A program made the position numbers and the translations under genes. Below are positions 38,287 to 47,473 of a stretch of 64,000 nt of DNA, in pieces. The stretch covers positions 1 to 64,000 of the forward strand of contig NZ_AWFZ01000002.1 in NCBI RefSeq assembly GCF_000463155.2, written 5' to 3'. Under the pieces are notes generated by a model, which did no database searches, was not told the DNA's origin, and saw only the letters and a list, made by a program, of their open reading frames with translations. The stretch is from Siccibacter turicensis LMG 23730. Its GTDB lineage: Bacteria > Pseudomonadota > Gammaproteobacteria > Enterobacterales > Enterobacteriaceae. The stretch's first letter is position 1; the number at the start of each line of letters is the position of its first letter.

Positions 38287-38844
38287 TTATAGGCGCACGA
38301 TCTCTATAACAAGAGAGGCTTCGACAGTGCCTTCGGTAAAATCATTCTGGCCATTAAGCCTGACAACCTGCAAATCGATAGGGAGCGGTTTAGTTGTCAC
38401 AGGAACGGCACCCTTCATGTTAAGGTCCAGTCTGGCAAAATTGCTCATAAAGATTCCAACACCCACTCCCTTAGCGGCATTCGCACCGGTTGCAACGTTG
38501 GCGAGCACGGAGCCTTCCACACTGTCGGTGGGGCCTGAAAACCTGACCGCAATTTTTCCCTCTTCAATACGTTGATTGCAGATGTCATCCCCGCTTAATG
38601 TAATGGAAAGCTGAGGAGCGAACGTAGTGGTTTTATGATCGTTTTGCGAAAGCATTGTGGTTTTGCCTGCAAGCAGGCTGATGGCGTTTTTGTTAGTGGT
38701 AACCGTGCAAGCACCATCACCGCCAGAAATAGCCCCATCGATAGTAATATCTGTAGACGTTATTACCGAGTCCGTAGACTCAGCGTGGGCTGAGCTCATA
38801 ATAATGAGAGCGGAGAGCGCAGAACCCAAAATTGTTTTTTTCAT
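38287..38844 (-). CDS. Fimbrial subunit, paralogue 3
   Basis: A 185-residue pilin precursor with a 21-residue signal peptide ending AHA. The Cys pair is in GACTVTT and DICNQRI. Shared blocks: FSGPTDSVEGSVLANVA, AKGVGVGIF and a final strand ending LVIEIVRL. It is separated from paralogue 2 by 480 bp and from paralogue 4 by about 150 bp. Confidence 0.85.
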   Translation of the reverse strand: MKKTILGSALSALIIMSSAHAESTDSVITSTDITIDGAISGGDGACTVTTNKNAISLLAGKTTMLSQNDHKTTTFAPQLSITLSGDDICNQRIEEGKIAVRFSGPTDSVEGSVLANVATGANAAKGVGVGIFMSNFARLDLNMKGAVPVTTKPLPIDLQVVRLNGQNDFTEGTVEASLVIEIVRL

Positions 38845-39325
38845 GTTTTTATCCTATACATGACGCGAAATATGAGCAGAGTATTTTCCTTACGCTCAAT
38901 TCTTTTCACTGATGTACTCTTCAAAGGATAACGTCTGCGACACATTACCGCAGTCCTTCCTGTGCTGCTGATCGTAAATAGTTACACGTGTAAAACGTGT
39001 AATTATTGGCTCCTCGTGTGATAAACCCGATCATCTTTATATTGAGCGGCGAGTATCCTGATTCTGATATCGTAAACATTGATGCTGATGCTATGTATCA
39101 AATGGCATGTAACGCTACGCGTTGCAGCGCAATCCTTAGCGGCAGTCTCTGTGTGGGCAGATATACAGGTGAACCGACTATCAGGTTAAGGCAGAAAGAC
39201 GGTGTTTTCTTGCGTAGCTATCCTCTGATGCCAGGGCAAATATGCAGACACCCCATTAAGGGTGTCTGCATTGTCACGACTCAGAATATACTCTGCGCGC
39301 TTCTTAACGAGGCGCACAAAGATTA
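38845..39325 (-). other. Gap between pilin paralogues 2 and 3
   Basis: A 481-bp region without a recognised gene. It holds a perfect 12-bp palindrome TTACACGTGTAA (38982-38993) overlapping a second ACGTGTAA copy, and a 10-bp-stem hairpin (39244-39269) just downstream of paralogue 2. A plus-strand frame (39006-39446) runs into paralogue 2 in antisense and is not convincing. Confidence 0.55.
39244..39269 (-). terminator. Strong hairpin after pilin paralogue 2
   Basis: GCAGACACCC (39244-39253) pairs perfectly with GGGTGTCTGC (39260-39269), about 57 bp after the stop codon. The following T tract is poor (ATATTTG), so it may be a partial terminator or an mRNA 3'-end stabiliser. Confidence 0.6.
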
Positions 39326-39880
39326 CTACAGACGCTGGATTTCAATGGTCAGTGTGGAGTCAATTAAACCCGGGGTCGGCGATTTCCCATTAAGTTTTAC
39401 CATCTGCAGACCAATAGTCGTATCGGTAGTAGATGCAACAAGGTAATCAGCGCTATTTAAACGCACCATTTTATTCTGGCTGTCAAAAATACCTACGCCA
39501 ACCCCTTGGGCAGCCGTCGCAGGATCGTAAACATGGTTACCCATTACCGTACCGTCCGCATTATCACCTAATCCGGTAAATTTAAAGGCCATCGTGCCTG
39601 CGGCCACCTTGGTGCTACAGTCATCGCCGCCGGAAATATTAAGTTTCACCTGCTCCGGTGAAGTAGCATCTTCCCCTTGGGTGATCAGTTTGTCGATACT
39701 GGTATCTGACAGACGAAGTGTGGACTTGTCCAGGGTTACGGTACACATGTTGGCAATGTCTTGTACCACGGTACCAGTGATGTTCAGGGTTGCGGACGCG
39801 TCGTTCGGATTAGTCGTGGCGTGTGCAGCGCCAACCATGAACAGTGCGGAAACGGTTAATCCTAAAAGTGACTTTTTCAT
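39326..39880 (-). CDS. Fimbrial subunit, paralogue 2
   Basis: A 184-residue pilin precursor: signal peptide MKKSLLGLTVSALFMVGAAHA, then NDASATLNITGTVVQ. The Cys pair is in NMCTVTL and DDCSTKV, with blocks FTGLGDNADGTVMGN and AQGVGVGIFD, ending LTIEIQRL. It follows the adhesin gene after 117 bp, with AAAGG upstream of the ATG. Confidence 0.87.
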   Translation of the reverse strand: MKKSLLGLTVSALFMVGAAHATTNPNDASATLNITGTVVQDIANMCTVTLDKSTLRLSDTSIDKLITQGEDATSPEQVKLNISGGDDCSTKVAAGTMAFKFTGLGDNADGTVMGNHVYDPATAAQGVGVGIFDSQNKMVRLNSADYLVASTTDTTIGLQMVKLNGKSPTPGLIDSTLTIEIQRL

Positions 39881-39997
39881 AATTTTATATCCTTTAAAAT
39901 TTTAAATAAAATAGGCGAAAAGCAATCCTGCCTGATAAAGGCAAAAATACTTTTCCATATTTTCTGAATTAATAGATAATTCTGTTACACGTTCAGC

Positions 39998-40972
39998 TTA
40001 TAAATAATTAATGTGTAAGGTGATTTGCGCTTTCACGTTACCCCCGGTTAATGCATCTCCGCTTTTCGCATACCGCACAGAAAGCGGTAGGGTGTAACTG
40101 TTCTGGTCTGGTAGTGCCAACTCTAACGGGACGTCAGGTTTCATTACCGTTCCGCCGAATAACATTTCAATACCAACATTTTTCGCCGGGCTCTCGGGCG
40201 CAACGTTTTTAAATACCGTTGGGGAGCTACTTTCATGTAGCCCTTCAACACTGAGGCTGGCTTTATGGGTATTCATACACAGCAGATTGACACCGACTGG
40301 CTGAGCAGTTTTGGCGCCGTTATTTTTCAACTCGCTGATTTTTACAGGAGGTAGTTCCACCTGTGGCGTTGTCATCTGAATCATGCAGTGCGCCTTCGGC
40401 GAAACCAGCATCATGACAAGGTTCACCACCAGGGAGTTATCGCTGAGCCACACCAGAGAGGGGATACGAAAGTTCAGTACGCCGCCCTGGGTTATAGCCC
40501 CGGTCTTGATGGCCTCAACACGTAATTTCACATCATCTGAAGTAATGATTTTATCGCTCAGTTCTCGTGTCTGCGTTGAGAACGGCAGCACCCATTCTTT
40601 ATGTGCTGAACCCGGTTTTTCGTAAATCAGCGTGACCCGAACACCCAGACCCGGCAGCGAGGTGGCATACGTGTCCTGCCCCTTTTGTTGGGTCGGTATT
40701 TTTCCGTTCAGGAGCTTGCTGATTTTCGTCCGGCACTCTGCGCTCACCACACCGTGCGTACCGCTGAGCTGAGCAAGCGTCGCCTCCCTTTTATAGACGA
40801 CGCTACCCACCGGTATCATGGTGATGTTATCCGGCAATGAAACCGTCACAGGTACCGTCATATTTGACGGTTTTTGTGTAAGCGTGCAGTCGCCCGCATA
40901 TACAGGCGTAATCGATGCTTTTGCTATCAGCATGAGGACAGCGGCTTGCGCCAGGCGGAAACAGGTTTTCAT
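39998..40972 (-). CDS. Two-domain fimbrial tip adhesin
   Basis: 324 residues from the ATG at 40972. The signal peptide ends ITPVYA, an N-terminal putative receptor-binding domain (about 27-195) follows, and a C-terminal pilin domain (about 205-324) ends LHINYL, with the penultimate Tyr typical of chaperone-recognised subunits. Cysteines occur in both domains. Such two-domain subunits cap the pilus. The receptor cannot be inferred. The frame's GTG at 40981 overlaps the usher stop. Position after usher fits the pilin-chaperone-usher-adhesin order. Confidence 0.8.
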   Translation of the reverse strand: MKTCFRLAQAAVLMLIAKASITPVYAGDCTLTQKPSNMTVPVTVSLPDNITMIPVGSVVYKREATLAQLSGTHGVVSAECRTKISKLLNGKIPTQQKGQDTYATSLPGLGVRVTLIYEKPGSAHKEWVLPFSTQTRELSDKIITSDDVKLRVEAIKTGAITQGGVLNFRIPSLVWLSDNSLVVNLVMMLVSPKAHCMIQMTTPQVELPPVKISELKNNGAKTAQPVGVNLLCMNTHKASLSVEGLHESSSPTVFKNVAPESPAKNVGIEMLFGGTVMKPDVPLELALPDQNSYTLPLSVRYAKSGDALTGGNVKAQITLHINYL

Positions 40973-40977
40973 CGCAT

Positions 40978-43440
40978 TCACTGACAGTTCAACGTTAACA
41001 GGACAATAGGTAATTTAGGTGTCTGGTCTGACGGCATCTCAAACGGCGTGGAGCAGGTCTGGTTTTCGCCCCACTTAAAATTCAGCGTGCCTTTATCCGG
41101 CACGGCATTGAGATAAACCTGCCCTTTATCACCCACGTAAAACACACTATCCATGCCTTCAATACGCGCCCGTGCACCGAAAGGCAGGACTTCGCCGTTA
41201 TGATTGACGGTGAGGACGGCTTTACGCCCACGGATCGCCTTAAACTCAGCCAGCACTACAGCATCTTTGGTCGGCACCAGCTGGGTTGACGTACTCTCAA
41301 AGTCGAGGTCTTTGTTCGCACTGTGAGTATCAATGCCCAGGCTGTTACGATGGTAAGGACGTAAATCCGTCACCAGCGCATACCCGCCCGAATCGGTATG
41401 CATATCCTGTCCGCCATCCAGCGGCACATCAGCTACGCCTGGAATGGCCACCAGCGCCATACTGCTGGCAGAGTTCCGACCAAACGTCACGCCATGACGA
41501 TGACCAACCACGCTTCCTGAGGCGTTCCACGAAATATAGTTATTGGTCTCAGCGTTATAGGTCACATTCATATCGCCGTAGTTGCCCTGATAATCCAGGC
41601 CGGCGGAACCCGATTTCGTGCTCGGTTCGCCGTGTTTCGCGGCATAAGAAATCTGTGTGTTCCAGGTGGTGCTCTGGCTGTCGCCCAGCTTACCGTTAAT
41701 GCCTAACTGGTTATTGATGTCACTTTCAATACCTGACGTCGCCGTGTAGTTCACTATCGGTTGCGCCGTCGGGAACGTCTCGCTAAACGGAATCGACAGG
41801 GTGATCGCCAGCTGCTTGTCCCATACTGGCTCGCCTTCGCTACGGTTCATGCTGAAGGAGAGTGACAGGCTGACGTTTTTAACCGAACCATTCCACCCCA
41901 CCTGCCACATACGCGACACCGAGCTGTCGACGTTTTCGCTACGGCTCAGGGAGGTATAAAAGCTGCCTGTATCACTTAGCGACTGGTTAATCGACAGGCT
42001 GTACTCGCGACGCTTGCGGGTGTCGGTAAACAGGTCTTCCGCCGTTGCCCAGTCGCTGAATGACAGGTAGTCACCGACGTAGTAACGATTATCCAGCTGT
42101 ATTTGCGTGTCGGTGTCTGAGATGTAATTCCGGTACGTCAAACGCACCATTTTCCCACTGCCTTCCAGATCGTTACCGCGACGGCCCTTGCTGTGGGTAA
42201 TATCCGCAGCAATCCCCCCCAGGCTTTTCATATCCAGGCCCAGCCCCAGGCTATAGGCCTGATAGCGATCGTGATACTGGCTACCGCCATAGAGCGTGGT
42301 GTTCAGCGGCAAGCCACGACTTATCGCGGCCTGAACAATTTCAGGCTTGTCCTCAACCGAGCTGGTGCCCGACATATAGCGCCCAACCGACAGGTTGTAT
42401 TTTATCTGTCCGGTACGTAAAAGCTGTGGCACGCTGGAGTAAGCAACCGTATTGCGTGTTTCAGAGCCATCGGCTTCGGTTACCGTGACTTCCAGTTTTC
42501 CGCCGTCGGATACCGAGGCGAGGTCGCTTATCATGAACGGTCCCGGCGGTACCGAACGCTGATAAATGACATAGCCGTTTTCGCGTACGGTGACCCGCGC
42601 ATTGCTTTTGGCAATGCCGCGGATAATAGGGGCGAAACCAGTGAGCTGATCGGGCAGCATATCGTCGTCGGACGAAAGCTGTACGCCGCGGATCAGCAAA
42701 CTATCAAAAATATCACCAGGCGTGCTGGAGTCGCCGAGGGTCAGTTCACTCTTCAGCGCGTGAATGGCGGTTTCCACATAACTGGTAATGCTGTGCCAGC
42801 CTTCGCTGTTGCTCACCGTTGAGTTATTACGGTAACGCCAGGCGCCAACATTAAAGCCATTCGTCAGGTTCGCGTAGGCCGAGTCTGAGGAGCCCTCGCT
42901 CTTATGTAAGTACTTCTGACCGGAAATCTGATAATTGCTGATCAGTGCCGGGATACCATCGTCCCACTCCTCTTCAGGCACGCCCTGTACGCTTTCATCA
43001 CGCAGCACCGTTTGTGGAATGATGATATCCAGTTGCAGTCTGGAGAAATCAAAAGCAAGTTTGGTCCCTGGAACCTGTTCTTCCATAGGAACGCACGTGT
43101 TTTTGAGTTCGTTGTCCTTTGCTCCGGAACCCACCTTACTCATATCCACTCCCAACTTCTGATAGGCCTTAAAAGAGAGGCAGGCGACAAGCTGCTTATC
43201 TTTATTCAACTCAAAGCGAACACTGCTAATCAGTACCGGCTTTTCGTTCACATTGATATGCACCCGGTAGGTACCGGCAGGCTGATATCCCTGGCTTAGT
43301 AAACTGGTGTCGCTCAATACCGCTTTCCCATCCACTGCCTGTAGCAAACCCGGATCGAAGTACTCTCCGGCTGCGACCGTGCGACAGAAAATGACTGACA
43401 TCACAAACGAGGCGAGCCACTTCAGTTTGGTACCACGCAT
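40978..43440 (-). CDS. Fimbrial outer-membrane usher
   Basis: A PapC/FimD-family usher that catalyses pilus assembly and secretion. 820 residues with a signal peptide, N-terminal periplasmic domain (about 25-145, with FDPGLLQ), 24-strand barrel with an internal plug (PGPFMISDL region at about 290-300) and two C-terminal plug-like domains containing a Cys near the end (NQTCSTPFE). Full length, no interruption. It starts 14 bp after the chaperone stop. Confidence 0.93.
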   Translation of the reverse strand: MRGTKLKWLASFVMSVIFCRTVAAGEYFDPGLLQAVDGKAVLSDTSLLSQGYQPAGTYRVHINVNEKPVLISSVRFELNKDKQLVACLSFKAYQKLGVDMSKVGSGAKDNELKNTCVPMEEQVPGTKLAFDFSRLQLDIIIPQTVLRDESVQGVPEEEWDDGIPALISNYQISGQKYLHKSEGSSDSAYANLTNGFNVGAWRYRNNSTVSNSEGWHSITSYVETAIHALKSELTLGDSSTPGDIFDSLLIRGVQLSSDDDMLPDQLTGFAPIIRGIAKSNARVTVRENGYVIYQRSVPPGPFMISDLASVSDGGKLEVTVTEADGSETRNTVAYSSVPQLLRTGQIKYNLSVGRYMSGTSSVEDKPEIVQAAISRGLPLNTTLYGGSQYHDRYQAYSLGLGLDMKSLGGIAADITHSKGRRGNDLEGSGKMVRLTYRNYISDTDTQIQLDNRYYVGDYLSFSDWATAEDLFTDTRKRREYSLSINQSLSDTGSFYTSLSRSENVDSSVSRMWQVGWNGSVKNVSLSLSFSMNRSEGEPVWDKQLAITLSIPFSETFPTAQPIVNYTATSGIESDINNQLGINGKLGDSQSTTWNTQISYAAKHGEPSTKSGSAGLDYQGNYGDMNVTYNAETNNYISWNASGSVVGHRHGVTFGRNSASSMALVAIPGVADVPLDGGQDMHTDSGGYALVTDLRPYHRNSLGIDTHSANKDLDFESTSTQLVPTKDAVVLAEFKAIRGRKAVLTVNHNGEVLPFGARARIEGMDSVFYVGDKGQVYLNAVPDKGTLNFKWGENQTCSTPFEMPSDQTPKLPIVLLTLNCQ

Positions 43441-43453
43441 AAAGCCCTGTTAA

Positions 43454-44161
43454 CTAGTCAAGGTGCTGAGAAAACGTTTCAGAGGTCACGCCAAAGTCGT
43501 TTATTCCATTCCACTCCACGCTGGAGCCAGCCGCCGGTGTATGTTTAAGCTTGTAAGACTTTTTCCCAAACGGTGGGATGACCGTATTGTTATCCACTAC
43601 TGAAACCTGAATGGATTCCTTGTCAGCAATAATCTTGCTGAATACCAAATAGTAAGGTGAGGCGTTTTCAACGGTTAAATTATTCCCGGCGTGACTCCAG
43701 TGTGCATTTTTGACGCCTTGTCCCGGATCGCCTTTTAAACCGGCAGGACGATAGAAAAATTTAATGCGGTTGTTAATCGCCAGCACCATACGGTTTTCAA
43801 CTTTCGCCTCTTCATCGTTCAATCCGGGCACACCTTTTACGTCAAGCCAGAACAGACTTTCACGATCGGCAGGCAGGCCATTTCCCAGATAGACAATTCG
43901 AATGACGTTGTCGCTTTTAGGCGCCAGACGGAAAAGCGGCGGTGTTACCACAAACGGTAAATCTTTTTTTACCGTACTGTCGCCGGCATCCAGCCAGGAC
44001 TGAATTAAATAAGCACGGTCCTCATTACTATGAATAGTAATAGAGGCATCGCCGTCCTTGCCATTATAAACAAGCCGATCGGCACTCAGCGTCAACGCAG
44101 CATGGCTCATTCCTGACCAGCAGCATGCGGCCAGGAATGTTGTCAGTAATACCTTTTTCAT
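43454..44161 (-). CDS. Periplasmic fimbrial chaperone
   Basis: A PapD-like two-domain Ig-fold chaperone that folds and caps pilin subunits by donor-strand complementation. 235 residues with a 21-residue signal peptide ending SHA, the F1-G1 strand motif region VENRMVLAINNRIKFFYRP, and the conserved Pro-rich FRLAPKSDNVIRI. The G1-F1 loop is short, as in FGS-type chaperones. Confidence 0.93.
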   Translation of the reverse strand: MKKVLLTTFLAACCWSGMSHAALTLSADRLVYNGKDGDASITIHSNEDRAYLIQSWLDAGDSTVKKDLPFVVTPPLFRLAPKSDNVIRIVYLGNGLPADRESLFWLDVKGVPGLNDEEAKVENRMVLAINNRIKFFYRPAGLKGDPGQGVKNAHWSHAGNNLTVENASPYYLVFSKIIADKESIQVSVVDNNTVIPPFGKKSYKLKHTPAAGSSVEWNGINDFGVTSETFSQHLD

Positions 44162-44241
44162 TTTCTAAAGCCTGATAATTCCTGATTGAGGAAATAAACC
44201 CGATGATAAAAACACCGGGTGTAATTATGACAAATTATTTT

Positions 44242-44781
44242 TTATAAAGATTCAATCTGCATCGTTAACGATGACTGGACCTGGCCCGGTGTTGGGGTGG
44301 CCCCGTTAAGCTTAACCATGCCGATATAAAACATAGTACTCTCGTTACCGGTAGCGAGCACTGGGCTGCCATCAGGCGTAATAGGATAACCCGCATACGA
44401 ATAGATACCCACACCTAAACCTGTTGCTGCCGTTGAGCCAGTTGCGGCATTTGCCAGTGAGTTACCGGCCGCATCATCAACAATGCCAGTGAAGGACAGG
44501 TTAGGTACCAGTTGGCCCTCTTTAGTACAGCTGCCAATCAGGTTCGCGGTAACCATAGTTAACTGACCTTTATCAACATGATGGCCCTGCAGAGGCAAGG
44601 ACTCTATTTCCCTGGAACCCATATTAACAGTAGGATCTCTGAACTCGATGGTGCATCCAGTAGACGAATCTTTTAACGTGCCAGAAATAGACAGCGTGGC
44701 CGCTACATCACTATTTTCAGCTTGTGCAATGCTGGTTATTAGAAACCCGCCTAAGGTAATTAATAATGCTATTTTTTTCAT
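44242..44781 (-). CDS. Fimbrial subunit, paralogue 1 (probable major pilin)
   Basis: A 179-residue precursor: signal MKKIALLITLGGFLITSIAQA, then ENSDVAATLSISGTLK. Cys pair in TGCTIEF and GSCTKEG, blocks FTGIVDDAAGNSLANAA and ATGLGVGIY, ending LTMQIESL. It is first in the operon and directly before the chaperone, the usual place of the shaft subunit. It differs more from the four distal pilins than they do from one another in the N-terminal part. Confidence 0.88.
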   Translation of the reverse strand: MKKIALLITLGGFLITSIAQAENSDVAATLSISGTLKDSSTGCTIEFRDPTVNMGSREIESLPLQGHHVDKGQLTMVTANLIGSCTKEGQLVPNLSFTGIVDDAAGNSLANAATGSTAATGLGVGIYSYAGYPITPDGSPVLATGNESTMFYIGMVKLNGATPTPGQVQSSLTMQIESL

Positions 44782-45388
44782 GATACCTACTCCACTATTA
44801 TTGCTAACCTGAAAGGATTCTCAGGTCAGATAGTCATCTTTTTTATCAGATGCGCTATTCATTGTGATCTGTAAATTTATATTTCTGAACAGCCGATGAT
44901 GTCAGGATCAAGAAATTCAGCATGGTGAATTTAGGGTTGAATTATTCATGTTGTGAGATGTTTCTTTCTTGATTAATTGTGCTCTGGGACGTTTCTTTTG
45001 TTGAATTGAAATTTATATATTATAGGCTCGATGAATATTTATTAGTACAATGATGGAATTATTTTTATATTCTCCTGGTCGTTATTTGTTAACGGCATTC
45101 TAATTGTTCTTGCATTCCCCAGGATTTTATTTATTTAAAAGGCATATATTCTTGCCTTGACATAATATGTCTCTTTCTAAAATAAAATCTAACGCGTATG
45201 CACACGTTGAAAGTGAATGTTACTTATTTTAATATCTTCACGCGATTCGCTGCGTGGAAGAGCCATCCTCCTGAATATAAGATTACCTACCGATCCATTA
45301 TATAAGATGATATGTGCATAAGCTTTTTGCTCGCAATAATACGTCAGGGCAGGTGAGAAAAAAGTAATAGCAGTGGGACGTTGCGGGA
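44782..45388 (-). other. AT-rich region upstream of the fimbrial operon
   Basis: About 600 bp, strongly AT-rich, between the first pilin and recG. E. coli has gltS at this location. None of it remains. It presumably contains the fimbrial promoter and would be a natural H-NS target, but no clear promoter or operator could be singled out. No paired inverted repeats of the fim-switch type were seen. Confidence 0.55.
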
Positions 45389-47470
45389 CTACGCGTTGGA
45401 GTAGCGTTCCGTTTCCGGCATCCAGCGTTCGATGAGCGCCGCGGCCTGGTCCGGATAACGTTCGTGAATATGGCGTGCAAGGCGCTGCACTTCAGGAATC
45501 AGCGCCTGATCGCGCAGCAGATCCGCTACTTTGAACTCGGCGTTGCCGGTCTGGCGTGTGCCGAGCAGTTCTCCCGGCCCGCGTATCTCAAGGTCTTTTT
45601 GCGCGATCACGAAGCCGTCGTTGCTGTCGCGCAGCACCTGCAAACGCATCTGGGCCGTTTTCGACAGCGGTGATTTGAACAGCAGCACGCAGTGCGAAGC
45701 CACGGCCCCACGCCCAACGCGGCCGCGCAGCTGATGAAGCTGCGCCAGCCCCAGACGTTCCGGGTTCTCGATGATCATCAGGCTCGCGTTAGGCACATCG
45801 ACGCCCACCTCAATGACCGTGGTGGCAATCAGCAGATGAATCTCACCCTGCTTGAACGCCTGCATCACCGCCTGTTTTTCCGTCGGCTTCATACGGCCAT
45901 GTACCAGGCCAACGCGCAGTTCCGGCAGCGCCACGTTAAGCTCAGCCCAGGTCGCTTCTGCCGCCTGCGCCTCCAGCAGTTCCGACTCTTCAATCAGGGT
46001 ACAGACCCAGTAGGCCTGGCGATGCTCTTCAATACAGGCGTGGCGCACGCGCTCAATGATGTCATTGCGCCGGGTGTCGGGAATGGCGACGGTGGTGACC
46101 GGGGTACGCCCCGGCGGCAGTTCATCAATCACCGAGGTATCCAGATCGGCATAGGCGGTCATTGCCAGCGTGCGCGGAATCGGGGTAGCGGTCATGATCA
46201 GCTGATGAGGATGAAAGCCCTGCTGCTGGCCTTTCTCGCGTAGCGCCAGGCGCTGGTGCACGCCGAAACGGTGCTGTTCGTCGATAATGACCAGTGCCAG
46301 CCCGCTGAACTGCACCTGCTCCTGAAAAATAGCATGGGTACCCACCACCATCTGGACCTGGCCGCTGGCGATTGCCTCCTGCTGAGCCAGACGCGCTTTG
46401 CCTTTTTGTTTGCCGGCAAGCCAGCCCACTTCTACGCCGAGCGGCGCAAACCAGCTGCGGAAATTGGCCGCGTGCTGTTCGGCCAGCAGCTCGGTTGGCG
46501 CCATCAGCGCGACCTGCTTACCGTGCGCGATGGCGCGCAGCGCCGCAAGGGCGGCAACCAGCGTCTTACCGGAGCCGACATCACCCTGTACCAGGCGCAT
46601 CATCGGCATGTCGCGCGCCATATCGCGCTCCACTTCCGCTACCACCCGCTGCTGCGCCCCGGTCGGGCTAAAAGGCAGGGAGGCGAGAAGCTGCTGTTTG
46701 AGGTTGTCATCAGCGCCCAACGGTAGGGCATGGAGACGCTGCGCGCCTGCGCGTAACGCCAGCATGCTCAGGTTGTGCGCCAGCAGCTCTTCGAGAATCA
46801 AACGATGTTGCGCAGGGTGTTTTCCGCTTTCCAGATCGGCAAGCGTCAGGGTCGGCGGCGGACGATGCAGGGTGCGCAACGCTTCAGGGAGACTCATCAT
46901 GCCCTGCGCCAGCTCAGGCGGTAGCAGTTCGGTTACCGCGCAGGTGTCCAGCAGATCCAGCGCCTGATCGGTCAGCTTACGCAGCGTGGCCTGGCGCACC
47001 CCTTCGGTGGTGGGATAGACCGGCGTCAGGGTGTCCTGCATCTCAGGAGTGGAACTGTCCCCCTGGATACGGTATTCGGGATGGATCATCTCCGCGCCGT
47101 ACTTCCCGCGTCTTGCTTCACCGTATGCCAGCACGCGACGGCCGGTTGCGAGGCCATTTTTCATCGCGGCGTTAAAGTTGAAGAAGCGCATGGTAAGGAT
47201 GCCGCTGCCGTCGCTGATCTGGCAGGTCATCATGCGTCGACCGGCGAACGAGACGCTGCTGTTCAGCACCTCGCCCTCCACCGTGGCATAAATGCCGGGC
47301 AGCAGATCGCCAATCGCATAGAGCTGGGTGCGGTCTTCATATCGAAGCGGGAGGTGAAGCAGGAGATCCTGCACGGTGTGCAGACCAATTTTCGCCAGTT
47401 TGCTGCTTTGACTCGCACCGACGCCGGTCAGCGAGCTTAGCGGGACGGCATCCAGCAGGCGGCCACGCAT
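45389..47470 (-). CDS. recG: ATP-dependent DNA helicase RecG
   Basis: Branch-migrating helicase that regresses stalled forks and processes recombination intermediates. 693 residues: N-terminal wedge/OB domain (about 1-235), Walker A GDVGSGKT (about 290), DEQH box (about 397), motif III TATPIPRT and motif VI QLRGRVGRG. Complete, E. coli length. It is the last gene of the gmk-rpoZ-spoT-trmH-recG run, 3 bp after trmH. Confidence 0.98.
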   Translation of the reverse strand: MRGRLLDAVPLSSLTGVGASQSSKLAKIGLHTVQDLLLHLPLRYEDRTQLYAIGDLLPGIYATVEGEVLNSSVSFAGRRMMTCQISDGSGILTMRFFNFNAAMKNGLATGRRVLAYGEARRGKYGAEMIHPEYRIQGDSSTPEMQDTLTPVYPTTEGVRQATLRKLTDQALDLLDTCAVTELLPPELAQGMMSLPEALRTLHRPPPTLTLADLESGKHPAQHRLILEELLAHNLSMLALRAGAQRLHALPLGADDNLKQQLLASLPFSPTGAQQRVVAEVERDMARDMPMMRLVQGDVGSGKTLVAALAALRAIAHGKQVALMAPTELLAEQHAANFRSWFAPLGVEVGWLAGKQKGKARLAQQEAIASGQVQMVVGTHAIFQEQVQFSGLALVIIDEQHRFGVHQRLALREKGQQQGFHPHQLIMTATPIPRTLAMTAYADLDTSVIDELPPGRTPVTTVAIPDTRRNDIIERVRHACIEEHRQAYWVCTLIEESELLEAQAAEATWAELNVALPELRVGLVHGRMKPTEKQAVMQAFKQGEIHLLIATTVIEVGVDVPNASLMIIENPERLGLAQLHQLRGRVGRGAVASHCVLLFKSPLSKTAQMRLQVLRDSNDGFVIAQKDLEIRGPGELLGTRQTGNAEFKVADLLRDQALIPEVQRLARHIHERYPDQAAALIERWMPETERYSNA

Positions 47471-47473
47471 CGC

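Noticed and set aside
39006-39446. A plus-strand frame of 146 codons in the pilin 2-3 gap
   Set aside because: Its 3' part is antisense to pilin 2. There is no ribosome-binding site and no recognisable motif.
44782-45388. A fim-type invertible promoter switch
   Set aside because: No pair of inverted repeats flanking a promoter and no adjacent recombinase gene were seen.
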